A stretch of DNA of 64,000 bases from JAVBSX01 sp031549565 (GCA_031549565.1 JAVBPO010000033.1:7292-71291); one strand, 5' to 3'. Shown: positions 23,788-32,307, counted from the stretch's first letter. The notes: generated by a model not told the origin, from the letters alone. Numbers and translations are program-made.

Positions 23788-23820
23788 CTCACAAACGCGG
23801 GGCAAGCCCACGCCGCTAAC
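23788..23820. repeat. Family-F dispersed repeat
   Basis: CTCACAAACGCGGGGCAAGC followed by CCGCTAAC. The same sequence is present in reverse orientation at 41583-41614. It sits in the galT leader. Confidence 0.65.
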
Positions 23821-23831
23821 ACCTCACGAAA

Positions 23832-24989
23832 ATGCCTCAATATCGCAAAGACCCGTTGACCGGTCGCTGGGTAATCGTCGCCGAAGAGCGAGCCAACCGA
23901 CCGAATCAGTTCGACATCGATTCGACCAAGGATTCGCCCGGGGACATTACGCTTTGCCCGTTTTGTCCGGACAACGAGGACCAAACGCCGCAAGAGCTCG
24001 ATCGGATCAAGAATCCCGACAACGGCGGTTGGGTGGCCCGGTCGGTTCCGAACAAATTCGCCGCCGTTTTGCGAAGCGACCAATTTGCCGACTACAAGGA
24101 ATTTCAGGCGTTTTACGGCCAGATGCTGGACGTCGACTTCCCGCTTTCGAAATACGAGGACACATTTTGCAGCCCGATTCCCGGGATCGGGGTCCACGAA
24201 CTGATCGTCGATACGCCGCGGCATCTGCTTTGCGTTTCGGAAATGACCGACCAAGAGGTCGCCGACATGTTCCGCATGTATCGCAAACGGCTTTTGGCGC
24301 TGAAGCAGGAAAAGAAAAACGCGCACGCTTTGATTTTCAAAAACGTCGGACATGCCGCCGGCGCTTCGATTTACCACTCGCACAGTCAGCTTTTGGCGAT
24401 GCCGTTTTTACCCCCGCCGATTCAACGGGAACTCCAACGGGCGATCGGCTTCCGTCGCGAAATGGACGAATGTTTCTGGTGTACGCATTTAGCCAAGGAA
24501 ATCGAAAACGGAGCGAGAATCATCGAGGAAACCAAACGCTTCGTTTCCCTCTGCCCTTATGTCAGTCGATTCCCGGCTGAAACCGTGATCTTCCCGAAAG
24601 AGCATTTTTCGCATTTCGAGGAAATCGACGACGAAACCCTGGAAGAGTTCGCTCAAATCACCCGACGAACGATTTCCCTGTTGACCAAAGGAGTCGATTG
24701 GCTCGAAGGGCGGTTGTCGTACAATATGATTTTGAAGTCGGGACCGTTCGTGTATTCCGGCCCGATGAACATGTCGGACATTTCCGATTCGGCGTTTTGG
24801 ATCAAGAAGTTGGATTATTCTTACGAAAAGGTCTACCATTTCCACTTGACGATACTGCCGAGCCTTGCGAAAGCGGCCGGATTCGAGTGGGGATGCGGTC
24901 TGCACATCAACCCGGTCGCCCCCGAAACCGCCGCGGCGAAACTTCGCGATATCCTCGAAACGTCGAAAATCCTCGCCGAAGCGGAATAA
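23832..24989 (+). CDS. galT: Galactose-1-phosphate uridylyltransferase-like protein
   Basis: 385 residues. GalT swaps UMP between UDP-glucose and galactose-1-phosphate in the Leloir pathway. PLTGRWVIVAEERANRP at the start, the zinc-site pair LCPFC (C42, C45) and NKFAAV are typical. The HIT-type active site is SIYHSHSQLLA, with H182 and nucleophile H184. The usual HPH tripeptide is HSH here. The second domain has CPYVSRFPAETVIFPKEH and FHLTILPS. A related nucleotidylyltransferase such as an ADP-glucose phosphorylase-like enzyme is possible. A ROK sugar kinase follows on the same strand. Confidence 0.85.
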   Translation: MPQYRKDPLTGRWVIVAEERANRPNQFDIDSTKDSPGDITLCPFCPDNEDQTPQELDRIKNPDNGGWVARSVPNKFAAVLRSDQFADYKEFQAFYGQMLDVDFPLSKYEDTFCSPIPGIGVHELIVDTPRHLLCVSEMTDQEVADMFRMYRKRLLALKQEKKNAHALIFKNVGHAAGASIYHSHSQLLAMPFLPPPIQRELQRAIGFRREMDECFWCTHLAKEIENGARIIEETKRFVSLCPYVSRFPAETVIFPKEHFSHFEEIDDETLEEFAQITRRTISLLTKGVDWLEGRLSYNMILKSGPFVYSGPMNMSDISDSAFWIKKLDYSYEKVYHFHLTILPSLAKAAGFEWGCGLHINPVAPETAAAKLRDILETSKILAEAE

Positions 24990-25044
24990 GTTTTCTTCCT
25001 TCCTTTTTAGCCGGTTCTCCGCGTCTCATTCTGACTCCTTTTTC

Positions 25045-26010
25045 ATGAAGAAATTTCTCGCTTTGGACATCGGCGGTTCCAAGATCATGTCCGCGGTTGC
25101 GACCGTTTCGGAAATCGACGGGCGCAAAACCTGTACTCTGGACCGGATCGTCAAAAAAAATCTTCCTCCCGACACGGACGCCGACTTGCTGTTTCGTGAA
25201 ATCCGTTCGATTTTGCCCGAGCCCGGGGAAATCGCCGCTTGCGAAGCGGTCGGCGTGAATGTGCCCGGCTTGACCGATCCAGAAAAGGGAATGTGGATTT
25301 ACGCACCGTTTTCCGGCATTCGGGACGTTCCGATCACGCGGCTCCTTTCCGAAATGATCGGCGGCAAGCCGGTTGCGATCGACAACGATGTCAATGCGTG
25401 CGCCCTTGCGGAAAAGCTGTTCGGAATCTGTGCGGAGGTCGACGATTTCCTCTGGATCACGGTCAGCAACGGAATCGGCGGCGGCCTGGTTCTTCGTGGG
25501 GATGTGTATCGCGGCAGTTCGGGCAACGCGGGGGAAATCGGACATTTTGTCGTCGTCGACGGCGGAGCCGAATGCGGTTGCGGCAATCGCGGCTGCTTGG
25601 AAGCGGAAGCGGCCGGACCGGGAATCGCCCGCCGTTTCAGGGATTTGGTCGAAAAACGATACGGAATCGAATCCGAAGAGTCTCGCCGTTTCGGAGCGTT
25701 CAAAGCGGTCGAAATTGCCGAACTCGCCCGCTCCGGTGACAGAGTCGCGGAAGAAACGTTTCGAACGACGGCCCAACTGATCGGTCGGGCGGCGTCTTAT
25801 GCCGTGAATCTGCTCAATCTCCCGAGGATCGTGCTCGGCGGCGGCGTGAGCGGGGCGTTCGACCTGCTTCACCCGGAGATGACGCAAACGCTCGCCCGGC
25901 TTACCTTCCACGCGGCGAACCCGAGCGTCCGGATTGAAAAAACCGCCCTCGGATACGAAGCGGCGTTGGTCGGCGCCGCGGCAACGGGGTACCGCGCCGT
26001 TGAGCGATAA
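25045..26010 (+). CDS. ROK-family sugar kinase
   Basis: 321 residues. The ATP loop is LDIGGSKIMSAV at the N-terminus. AIDNDVNACALAE carries the catalytic Asp (D113 or D115). EIGHF and CGCGNRGCLE (H167, C177, C179, C184) form the ROK zinc site. There is no helix-turn-helix, so it is a kinase and not a NagC-type repressor. Glucose is the most common substrate of such proteins, and N-acetylated hexoses are alternatives. It lies 55 bases after galT and probably shares its transcript. Confidence 0.88.
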   Translation: MKKFLALDIGGSKIMSAVATVSEIDGRKTCTLDRIVKKNLPPDTDADLLFREIRSILPEPGEIAACEAVGVNVPGLTDPEKGMWIYAPFSGIRDVPITRLLSEMIGGKPVAIDNDVNACALAEKLFGICAEVDDFLWITVSNGIGGGLVLRGDVYRGSSGNAGEIGHFVVVDGGAECGCGNRGCLEAEAAGPGIARRFRDLVEKRYGIESEESRRFGAFKAVEIAELARSGDRVAEETFRTTAQLIGRAASYAVNLLNLPRIVLGGGVSGAFDLLHPEMTQTLARLTFHAANPSVRIEKTALGYEAALVGAAATGYRAVER

Positions 26011-26026
26011 AATCCGCCCCTCCCCA

Positions 26027-26056
26027 TTGCCAAAACCCGACTTGATTTGGTATGAT
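26027..26056 (+). promoter_or_regulatory. Promoter TTGCCA-N18-TATGAT upstream of ffh
   Basis: -35 TTGCCA at 26027-26032 and -10 TATGAT at 26051-26056. Transcription would start near 26063, giving a leader of about 50 bases with a small CTCGAT/ATCGAG hairpin before the ATG. Confidence 0.55.
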
Positions 26057-26115
26057 ACCGATCTTTCCCTCGATATTTTGCATCGAGACAGGTAGAGTCC
26101 GGCCGGGTCGTTTCC

Positions 26116-27609
26116 ATGTTCGAATCCCTTCAAGAGAGTCTCAGTTCCGCAATCCGCTCCCTCCGGGGACGCGGCAAGTTGTCGGAATCCAATATGCGGG
26201 ATGGGCTTAAGCTCGTTCAGCAGGCGCTCCTTGAAGCCGACGTCAGCGTTTCGGTCGTCAAGGATTTCATGGACAATATCACCGATAAAGCCCTCGGCGA
26301 ATCGGTGATGAAACGATTGGATCCGACCGAACAGATCGTCAAAATCGTCCATGAGGAACTGATCAACCTGATGGGACCGGTCGATCATTCCTTGCATTTG
26401 AAGGAATCGAACGAACTGTCGATTTTGATGCTCTGCGGTTTGCAGGGGTCGGGGAAAACGACGACCTGCGGCAAATTGGGCAAATTGCTCGCTGCCCGGG
26501 GTAAAAAACCGATGCTCGTCGCCGCCGACTTGCAGCGACCCGCGGCGATCGACCAGTTGGAAGTGCTCGGCGATTCGCTGGGCATTCCGGTTTATACCGA
26601 CCGAACCAATAAAGACCCTGTCGCCGTTTGTCAAGCCGCCGCGAAAGTCGCCGCCGACAAGGGGGCCGATATTTTGATCCTCGATACCGCCGGTCGATTG
26701 CACGTCGATCAAGAATTGATGGATCAGTTGACCCGGATCGAGATGAAACTCGAACCGGACCAAGTGTATTTCGTCGTCGACTCGATGACCGGTCAAGACG
26801 CGGTCCACAGCAGCGAAGCGTTCAACGAGGCGCTCGAGCTGGACGGCGTGATTTTGACGAAGCTCGACGGCGACGCCCGGGGCGGAGCGGCCCTGTCAGT
26901 AAAGAACGTAACCGGCGTTCCGATCAAATTCATCGGGACCGGCGAAACGCTCGAAGCGCTCGAAGAGTTTCATCCGGACCGTATGGCCGGGCGAATCCTC
27001 GGGATGGGGGACATGCTCACTTTTATCGAGCAGGCCCAACAGAAACTCGATCAGGAAGAACTGGCGAAAGCCCAGGCGAATCTCGAGAAAGGGATTTTTA
27101 CCCTCGACGATTTTCGCAACCAGATGGGACAGGCGAAGCGATTCGGCTCTCTCTCGAAGATCATGAGCCTTGTTCCCGGAATGGGACATATCGGCAAAAT
27201 GATGGGAGAGATGAACGTCGACGCCGATGATGAGTTGCGTCGCATCAGTGGTATCATCGACTCCATGACCACAGCCGAGCGTCGGGATCCGACGATCATC
27301 AACCCGAGTCGACGCCGACGTATCGCGGCCGGGGCGGGTGTTCCACCGCACCAGATTTCCGAACTCGTCAAATCGTTCCTGCCGATGGCGGAAATGATGA
27401 AGGCGATGAGTTCCGGAAAGATGAGCATGCGGGATCGCATGAAGATGATGCAGGGAATGACCCAGCAGATGCAGCAGAACCCGACGGGCGCGATCCAGGC
27501 AGCGAAAATCGGAACCGGCAAAAGGCTCACTCCGAAAGAGCGGGCTGCCGCGAAAAAAGATCGCGAAAAAGAAAAACGTAAACGAGACCGAGAAAAGAAG
27601 AAAAAATAG
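26116..27609 (+). CDS. ffh: Signal recognition particle protein Ffh
   Basis: 497 residues. The N and G domains have G1 GLQGSGKTTT (about 108-117), DTAGRLH, TKLDGDARGG and FIGTGE. The methionine-rich M domain (about 310-460) binds signal peptides and 4.5S RNA, with MAEMMKAMSSGKMSMRDRMKM. A Lys/Arg/Glu-rich tail of about 30 residues extends beyond the usual end. Ffh targets nascent membrane proteins to FtsY. It is followed by rpsP, trmD and rplS in the conserved bacterial order. Confidence 0.97.
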   Translation: MFESLQESLSSAIRSLRGRGKLSESNMRDGLKLVQQALLEADVSVSVVKDFMDNITDKALGESVMKRLDPTEQIVKIVHEELINLMGPVDHSLHLKESNELSILMLCGLQGSGKTTTCGKLGKLLAARGKKPMLVAADLQRPAAIDQLEVLGDSLGIPVYTDRTNKDPVAVCQAAAKVAADKGADILILDTAGRLHVDQELMDQLTRIEMKLEPDQVYFVVDSMTGQDAVHSSEAFNEALELDGVILTKLDGDARGGAALSVKNVTGVPIKFIGTGETLEALEEFHPDRMAGRILGMGDMLTFIEQAQQKLDQEELAKAQANLEKGIFTLDDFRNQMGQAKRFGSLSKIMSLVPGMGHIGKMMGEMNVDADDELRRISGIIDSMTTAERRDPTIINPSRRRRIAAGAGVPPHQISELVKSFLPMAEMMKAMSSGKMSMRDRMKMMQGMTQQMQQNPTGAIQAAKIGTGKRLTPKERAAAKKDREKEKRKRDREKKKK

Positions 27610-27620
27610 TTTTTGAATAT

Positions 27621-27679
27621 GTGATAAGTAGTAGTTTCGACTTTTCACAACTTATTTATCACTTATCACCTATCACTTG
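27621..27679. repeat. Heptamer inverted pair between ffh and rpsP
   Basis: GTGATAAGTAGTAG on the left pairs with ACTTATTTATCAC on the right, followed by CACTTAT and CACCTAT units. The array ends 8 bases before the rpsP ATG. Confidence 0.7.
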
Positions 27680-27686
27680 TTTTATT

Positions 27687-28187
27687 ATGGCTGTACGAAT
27701 TCGATTGAAAATGATGGGACGAAAACATCGTCCGTTTTTCCGGTTGTGCGTGATGGACGGACGGAGTCCTCGCGACGGACGTGTTTTGGAAGAGCTCGGG
27801 ATCTACGATCCGTTGGTTCCGGAAACCGATGCCCGGGCGATCCTCAATGGTGAACGGATCGCGTATTGGCTCGGCGTCGGCGCTTCTCCTTCGGAAAACG
27901 CGCTCGTTTTGATCAAAAAGTACGGTCAGAACGGAACGCACTTGGAGCAGCAGAAAGCGGCTTTGGAGCGGCTGGCGCAAAAGCGTCGTCGTGGCATCGC
28001 CGTGTCGGACATTCCTGCCCCGGCCCCTCGCGTCGTGAAGAAGAAAGTGGAAAAAGTCGAAGAACAGCCCGCTCCCGCCGCGGAAGCCGCTCCGGAACCG
28101 GTCGCCGAAACTCCGGTTGCTGAGACTCCCGCCGTCGAGACGCCCGTTGCCGAAACACCTGCCGTCGAAGCTCCCGCTGCCGAATAA
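27687..28187 (+). CDS. rpsP: 30S ribosomal protein S16 with long Ala/Pro/Glu tail
   Basis: 166 residues, about twice the normal S16 length. Residues 1-85 are a canonical S16 (MAVRIRLKMMGRKHRPFFRL, then DGRVLEELGIYDP). From about residue 115 the protein runs into a low-complexity tail with VAETP, AVETP and AVEAP repeats. The ATG at 27687 is used because it begins the canonical N-terminus. trmD starts 12 bases after its stop, and rimM, usually in between, is absent. Confidence 0.95.
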   Translation: MAVRIRLKMMGRKHRPFFRLCVMDGRSPRDGRVLEELGIYDPLVPETDARAILNGERIAYWLGVGASPSENALVLIKKYGQNGTHLEQQKAALERLAQKRRRGIAVSDIPAPAPRVVKKKVEKVEEQPAPAAEAAPEPVAETPVAETPAVETPVAETPAVEAPAAE

Positions 28188-28199
28188 TCGGAGGCCGCG

Positions 28200-28916
28200 A
28201 TGTTGGCGTTTGACGTACTGACGCTTTTTCCCGGGATTTTCGAGGGATTTCTCTCGGAAAGCGTTTTGAAAAACGCGTTGGATCGGCAACAGCTTTCGAT
28301 ACGGCTGCACAACATCCGCGATTGGGCCGAGGACAAGCACAACACCGTGGACGACCGCCCGTTCGGCGGGGGGCCGGGAATGGTGCTCAAAGTCGACCGC
28401 GTCGTTCCCTGTGTTGAGCAGGTTCAGGCTGTAGACGAAACGCCGGGCCGATTGATCCTTTTGACTCCGCAGGGCAAGCCGCTGACGCAGCCGTTGGTGG
28501 AAGGCCTTGCCCGTGAGCCGCGAATCGTGCTCCTGTGCGGACGATATGAAGGATTCGACGAACGAATCGTACAGATTTTGAAGCCGGAGGAAATTTCGAT
28601 CGGGGATTACATTCTCAACGGGGGGGAGATTGCCGCGATGGTGGTGATCGAAGCCGTGATGCGATTGATTCCAGGAGTGCTCGGCGACGAAGAATCGAAC
28701 CGGGACGATTCGTTTTCCCGCTCGAACCGGTTGCTCGAATTTCCGCAGTACACTCGTCCGCGAGAGTACCGGGGTTTGGAGGTTCCCGAAATCCTCCTCG
28801 GCGGCAACCATGGCGAAATCGCCAAATACCGCGAAGAACAAAGTCGCTTGCAGACTTTGAAAAAACGACCAGAATTGATTTTAGAGGACAGAGGACAGAG
28901 GACAGAGGACAGATAG
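28200..28916 (+). CDS. trmD: tRNA (guanine-N1)-methyltransferase
   Basis: 238 residues. TrmD methylates G37 of tRNAs next to the anticodon, preventing +1 frameshifts. Trefoil-knot SPOUT features are present: FDVLTLFPGIF, RPFGGGPGMV, LCGRYEGFDERI and ISIGDYILNGGE. GGAGG lies about 6 bases upstream of the ATG. The final eleven residues (LEDRGQRTEDR) are encoded by a GAGGACA heptamer array, so the natural C-terminus has been replaced or extended by repeat DNA. Confidence 0.96.
   Translation: MLAFDVLTLFPGIFEGFLSESVLKNALDRQQLSIRLHNIRDWAEDKHNTVDDRPFGGGPGMVLKVDRVVPCVEQVQAVDETPGRLILLTPQGKPLTQPLVEGLAREPRIVLLCGRYEGFDERIVQILKPEEISIGDYILNGGEIAAMVVIEAVMRLIPGVLGDEESNRDDSFSRSNRLLEFPQYTRPREYRGLEVPEILLGGNHGEIAKYREEQSRLQTLKKRPELILEDRGQRTEDR
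28884..28911 (+). repeat. Heptamer array GAGGACA inside the trmD 3' end
   Basis: Four exact GAGGACA units in tandem, read through as coding sequence. The trmD stop TAG is three bases after the array. Confidence 0.9.
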
Positions 28917-28931
28917 TTCTCATGGTTCTCA

Positions 28932-28960
28932 TCTATCACATATCACCTATCACTTACTAC
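28932..28960. repeat. Heptamer array TATCACC/TATCACT before rplS
   Basis: CTATCACATATCACCTATC followed by ACTTAC, ending 1 base before the rplS ATG at 28962. Confidence 0.75.
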
Positions 28961-28961
28961 G

Positions 28962-29393
28962 ATGTCTCAGCAAATTATGTCGATCGTCGAGGGGCTCAGC
29001 AAAAAGGCGGAGGTTTCCTCGTTTGAAATCGGAGATACGGTCAATGTTCACTGCCGTATCATGGAAGGGGATAAGGAACGAATTCAGCTTTTCAACGGCG
29101 TCGTGATCGCCCGAAGCGGCGGCGGGACCCGTGAAATGTTCACTGTTCGCCGGATCGTCGCCGGAGAAGGGGTCGAACGAAAGTTTCCGGTCCATTCGCC
29201 GCGCATCGCGAAGGTCGAAGTCGTTCGCTCCGCCGTGGTTCGCCGCGCGAAACTCTACTTCCTCCGGGATCGCGTCGGAAAGGCGGTCCGTCTGAAAGAA
29301 CGTCGGGTTGAACGTAAAATCGACGAAACAAAAGTCAAAAAAGTTCGTCGCGGCAACAAAGGCAAAAAATCCGCCAAGAAAGCCGCCGAATAA
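28962..29393 (+). CDS. rplS: 50S ribosomal protein L19
   Basis: 143 residues. IGDTVNVHCRIMEGDKERI and FNGVVIARSGGG match L19, followed by SPRIAKVEVVRSAVVRRAKLY near residue 82 and a basic tail. L19 sits at the 30S-50S interface. It ends the ffh-rpsP-trmD-rplS block. Confidence 0.96.
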   Translation: MSQQIMSIVEGLSKKAEVSSFEIGDTVNVHCRIMEGDKERIQLFNGVVIARSGGGTREMFTVRRIVAGEGVERKFPVHSPRIAKVEVVRSAVVRRAKLYFLRDRVGKAVRLKERRVERKIDETKVKKVRRGNKGKKSAKKAAE

Positions 29394-29569
29394 CCCGGGA
29401 GGCCCGGTTGCCAAAAGGAGCTTCCGCTCCGATGAGTAAGCCGCGAGATAGTCGTTTCACTCCCGATCTCGCTAACATTGTAAAAAAATTCACAATTTTT
29501 CCCCGTAATTGTATACCTGAAGCCCGTAGATTTACGGATTAGGTTTCTCCTTGGAATCATAGCCCTCCG

Positions 29570-29597
29570 TTGACAACATTCCTCGCGAATGTATACT
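29570..29597 (+). promoter_or_regulatory. Promoter TTGACA-N16-TATACT upstream of rpsL
   Basis: -35 TTGACA at 29570-29575 is a perfect consensus, and -10 TATACT at 29592-29597 is 5/6. It would start transcription about 40 bases before rpsL, suited to a ribosomal protein operon. Confidence 0.75.
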
Positions 29598-29642
29598 GTC
29601 CGCGATTAGCACGAGTCATTTTTTCACTACTCTCATCGCACT

Positions 29643-30050
29643 ATGCCGACAATTAACCAACTGGTTCGTAAAAATCGCCGACAACAGGTTTACAAGAGCA
29701 AATCGCCGGTCCTTGAAAGTTGCGCCCAAAAGCGCGGCGTTTGCTTGTTGGTGCGTACGATGCCGCCGAAAAAGCCGAACTCGGCGTTGCGTAAAATCAC
29801 ACGTGTTCGTCTTTCCAACGGTAAGGAAGTGACCGTTTACATCCCGGGCGAAGGACATTCGCTTCAGGAACACTCGATCGTCCTCGTTCGCGGCGGTCGT
29901 GTTCGCGATCTTCCGGGCGTGCGATACCAGGTCGTTCGCGGAACACTCGACTCGACCGGCGTCGATGGACGTCGCCAAGCCCGAAGCCGTTACGGCGCCA
30001 AGAAAAACCAGAAAGCCGCCGCCGGAAAAGGCGCCAAAGGCAAGAAATAA
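29643..30050 (+). CDS. rpsL: 30S ribosomal protein S12, Arg at position 87
   Basis: 135 residues. The conserved decoding-centre loops are PKKPNSALRK (Lys42 and Lys43) and RGGRVRDLPGVRY. Counting without Met gives no gap relative to E. coli S12 up to here, and the residue equivalent to Lys87 is Arg (codon CGC). Lys87Arg confers streptomycin resistance in E. coli and the equivalent Lys88Arg does in Mycobacterium. Asp88, the methylthiolation site, is intact. rpsG follows after 60 bases; fusA does not follow rpsG. Confidence 0.97.
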   Translation: MPTINQLVRKNRRQQVYKSKSPVLESCAQKRGVCLLVRTMPPKKPNSALRKITRVRLSNGKEVTVYIPGEGHSLQEHSIVLVRGGRVRDLPGVRYQVVRGTLDSTGVDGRRQARSRYGAKKNQKAAAGKGAKGKK

Positions 30051-30074
30051 CGGATCCCAACTTACGATTATTGT

Positions 30075-30102
30075 CTGACAACCGACTACTGACAACCGAC
30101 TA
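30075..30102. repeat. 14-bp tandem duplication before rpsG
   Basis: CTGACAACCGACTA occurs twice in tandem (two diverged heptamers per unit), ending 8 bases before the rpsG ATG. Confidence 0.8.
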
Positions 30103-30110
30103 CTCCATAC

Positions 30111-30581
30111 ATGGGACGCATTACATCCAGCAGGAAACAATTGAAAGGGGATCCGGTTTACGATTCCCTTTTGGCGAGCAAGTTCATCAACTGTCTCATG
30201 TGGGACGGCAAAAAAACCGCCGCACAAAGGGTCTTCTACGACGCTTTGGAAGTGATCAAAGAAAAAATCGCGGACAAAACGCCGATCGACGTTTTCCATC
30301 AAGCTTTGGACAACGTCAAGCCGAACATTGAAGTCCGCTCGAAGCGGGTCGGTGGTGCGTCCTATCAGGTTCCGATGCAGGTCCAGAAAAATCGTCAACA
30401 ATCTTTGGCGATCCGCTGGATTCTTTTGGCGGTTCGTGATAAAAAAGGACAGCCGACGCACCAGAAACTTGCCTCGGAATTGCTCGATGCCTATAATAGA
30501 CAAGGTACGGCCATTACGAAACGGGAAAACGTCCACCGTATGGCCGAAGCGAACAAAGCGTTTGCTCATTTCGCCTGGTAG
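30111..30581 (+). CDS. rpsG: 30S ribosomal protein S7
   Basis: 156 residues, standard bacterial length. DPVYDSLLASKFINCLMWDG, VRSKRVGGASYQVP and ENVHRMAEANKAFAHFAW are all conserved S7 segments. S7 nucleates 30S head assembly and contacts E-site tRNA. A rho-independent terminator directly follows, so the operon here is just rpsL-rpsG. Confidence 0.97.
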   Translation: MGRITSSRKQLKGDPVYDSLLASKFINCLMWDGKKTAAQRVFYDALEVIKEKIADKTPIDVFHQALDNVKPNIEVRSKRVGGASYQVPMQVQKNRQQSLAIRWILLAVRDKKGQPTHQKLASELLDAYNRQGTAITKRENVHRMAEANKAFAHFAW

Positions 30582-30617
30582 TTGAAGAAGCCTTTTTCTT
30601 CTCGAATACCCAATGGG

Positions 30618-30656
30618 GCCGGATACTCTGTTCGCAAAGTATCCGGCTCTTTTTTT
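30618..30656 (+). terminator. Rho-independent terminator after rpsG
   Basis: Nine-base arms GCCGGATAC and GTATCCGGC around a 12-base loop, followed by a T-rich run (TCTTTTTTT). Confidence 0.9.
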
Positions 30657-30673
30657 GGCGGAAATGAAATTCG

Positions 30674-31462
30674 ATGAGAGGACAAGGCGCAAAGCGGGAG
30701 CGGGTGTACCATCAGCAAATGAGACTACGGAATTCATCGACCATGCGCGATTTGATCGACCGGTATACGGAAATGGCTCAACTGATGGGTGGGCTTGCGC
30801 ATGAAATCAAGAACCCGTTGTCGACGATACGGCTGAACATGCAGCTTCTCGCCGAAGATCTCGAAGGGACGGAGATTCGGGCACGAACCCGGGCGATGAA
30901 GAAAATCGATACCGTCAAAAAGGAGTGCGGTCGCCTGGAAGAATTGCTGCACGAATTTCTCGATTACGCCGGCGCGGACCGGTTGATGCTCGAACCCCGC
31001 GACGTGAACCGACAGATTCGGGACTTGATCGATTTTTACCGGCCGCAGGCGAAAGCGTCGAACATCGAAATTCTGGAATATTACGGCACGGATTTGCCGA
31101 CGGTCCGGCTCGACGCGAAATCGTTTCGGCGTGCGATTTTGAATCTCGTGATCAACGCGCAGCAGGCGATGCCGGACGGCGGAAAACTCGTGATCCGGAC
31201 GCGTAAAAGCGGCAACGAAGTCGTGATTGACCTGATCGACACAGGCGCGGGAATCGACGAACGGACCGCCGCGCACGTATTTGACGCCTTCTTTTCGACG
31301 AAAGAAGAGGGGAGCGGATTGGGACTGCCGACGGTCCGAAAGATCGTCGAAACCCACGGCGGCCGCATTCTCATGCAATCGGAACTCGGACGCGGAACGC
31401 AATTCACGCTCCTGTTCCCGAGCGTTCCCAGATTACCGGACGAAAAAGTCTTGCCCGCCTGA
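30674..31462 (+). CDS. Sensor histidine kinase, soluble
   Basis: 262 residues with no transmembrane segment or sensor domain. The H-box is GGLAHEIKNPLSTIRLNMQ (His near residue 43) and a dimerisation helix pair covers about 35-115. The ATPase part has NLVINAQQAMPDGG (N box), DTGAGID (G1), FDAFFSTKEEGSGLGL (F and G2 boxes) and GRGTQFTLLFP. It most resembles NtrB/AtoS-type kinase cores. No response regulator gene is adjacent, so the partner is unknown. Confidence 0.9.
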   Translation: MRGQGAKRERVYHQQMRLRNSSTMRDLIDRYTEMAQLMGGLAHEIKNPLSTIRLNMQLLAEDLEGTEIRARTRAMKKIDTVKKECGRLEELLHEFLDYAGADRLMLEPRDVNRQIRDLIDFYRPQAKASNIEILEYYGTDLPTVRLDAKSFRRAILNLVINAQQAMPDGGKLVIRTRKSGNEVVIDLIDTGAGIDERTAAHVFDAFFSTKEEGSGLGLPTVRKIVETHGGRILMQSELGRGTQFTLLFPSVPRLPDEKVLPA

Positions 31463-31580
31463 TCCCATCCCCGTCTTTTGGCCGGAAACCGCCGGGAAAG
31501 TTTCGGCATTCTGGTCTGGCCCCGTTTCCAGGTGAGGTACTCCGAAGAATTTGACTTTAAAGGCAATACGTTGGAAACCG

Positions 31581-32252
31581 TCATGATTCCCGGCTAAATC
31601 GGTTTTTCAGTGCCCCCAAAGGGAACAAGTACGATTTCTTCAAAATACGAAACAGATAATAATAAGAGTCCGTATAGGATGCTCCCGCTTTTTCCGCGGC
31701 GCGGAGTGACGACATATTCGATGTGGAAATATCGATGTACAATAGCTCGACCCCGCGCTCCTTGGCTTTCCGACAGATTTCCGCGATACAACCTGCAGCA
31801 AGTCCCTTACCGCGTTTGTCTTCCCGCGTGAAAACGATCAGGATAAAGCCTTCCTTCTCGCGAACATGAAATTCAACCGTGTCGGACATCGGCTTGCTCT
31901 GAAAAACGCACGCGGCATGACAATCCCAGGTTCCGCCGGAATCCTGTTCACTGCACCGACCGGCAAGAACCCAATCGCCGCGTTGAATGAATTTGATAAA
32001 CAAAGAAATATCCGGAGAATGTTCATTTCCAAAATTCGCTCGACAATCTTCAACAGTCGCCAAACTCCAGTGAACGTCGCATTTTTCCAGTTTTTTCAAG
32101 CTGTTAATTCTGTCAAGATCGAACCGAAGAATCACCAACTTATCGATCCAAAGGTAGTCCGTCCAGATGTCGAACAATCGCCTGAAAAAGTAATTTTTTT
32201 TCCGGAGTTTTCTTGCCAATTGATTTATCCACGTTATCATTTTCGAATCCAA
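31581..32252 (-). CDS. GNAT-family N-acetyltransferase
   Basis: 223 residues. The acetyl-CoA loop is seen as EDKRGKGLAAGC (R/Q-x-x-G-x-G/A), followed by LYIDISTSNMSSLRAAEKAGA, the usual GNAT motif B region. The first 130 residues are divergent. The substrate could be an amino-sugar or small molecule. Its proximity to a glycosyltransferase and a broken polysaccharide deacetylase hints at glycan modification, but that is only positional. Confidence 0.75.
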   Translation of the reverse strand: MDSKMITWINQLARKLRKKNYFFRRLFDIWTDYLWIDKLVILRFDLDRINSLKKLEKCDVHWSLATVEDCRANFGNEHSPDISLFIKFIQRGDWVLAGRCSEQDSGGTWDCHAACVFQSKPMSDTVEFHVREKEGFILIVFTREDKRGKGLAAGCIAEICRKAKERGVELLYIDISTSNMSSLRAAEKAGASYTDSYYYLFRILKKSYLFPLGALKNRFSRES

Positions 32253-32307
32253 TTTCCTCGATCACCTGTAAAACTTTGCTTTCGTAGCGGCCTCACTCTT
32301 TCGCGAC

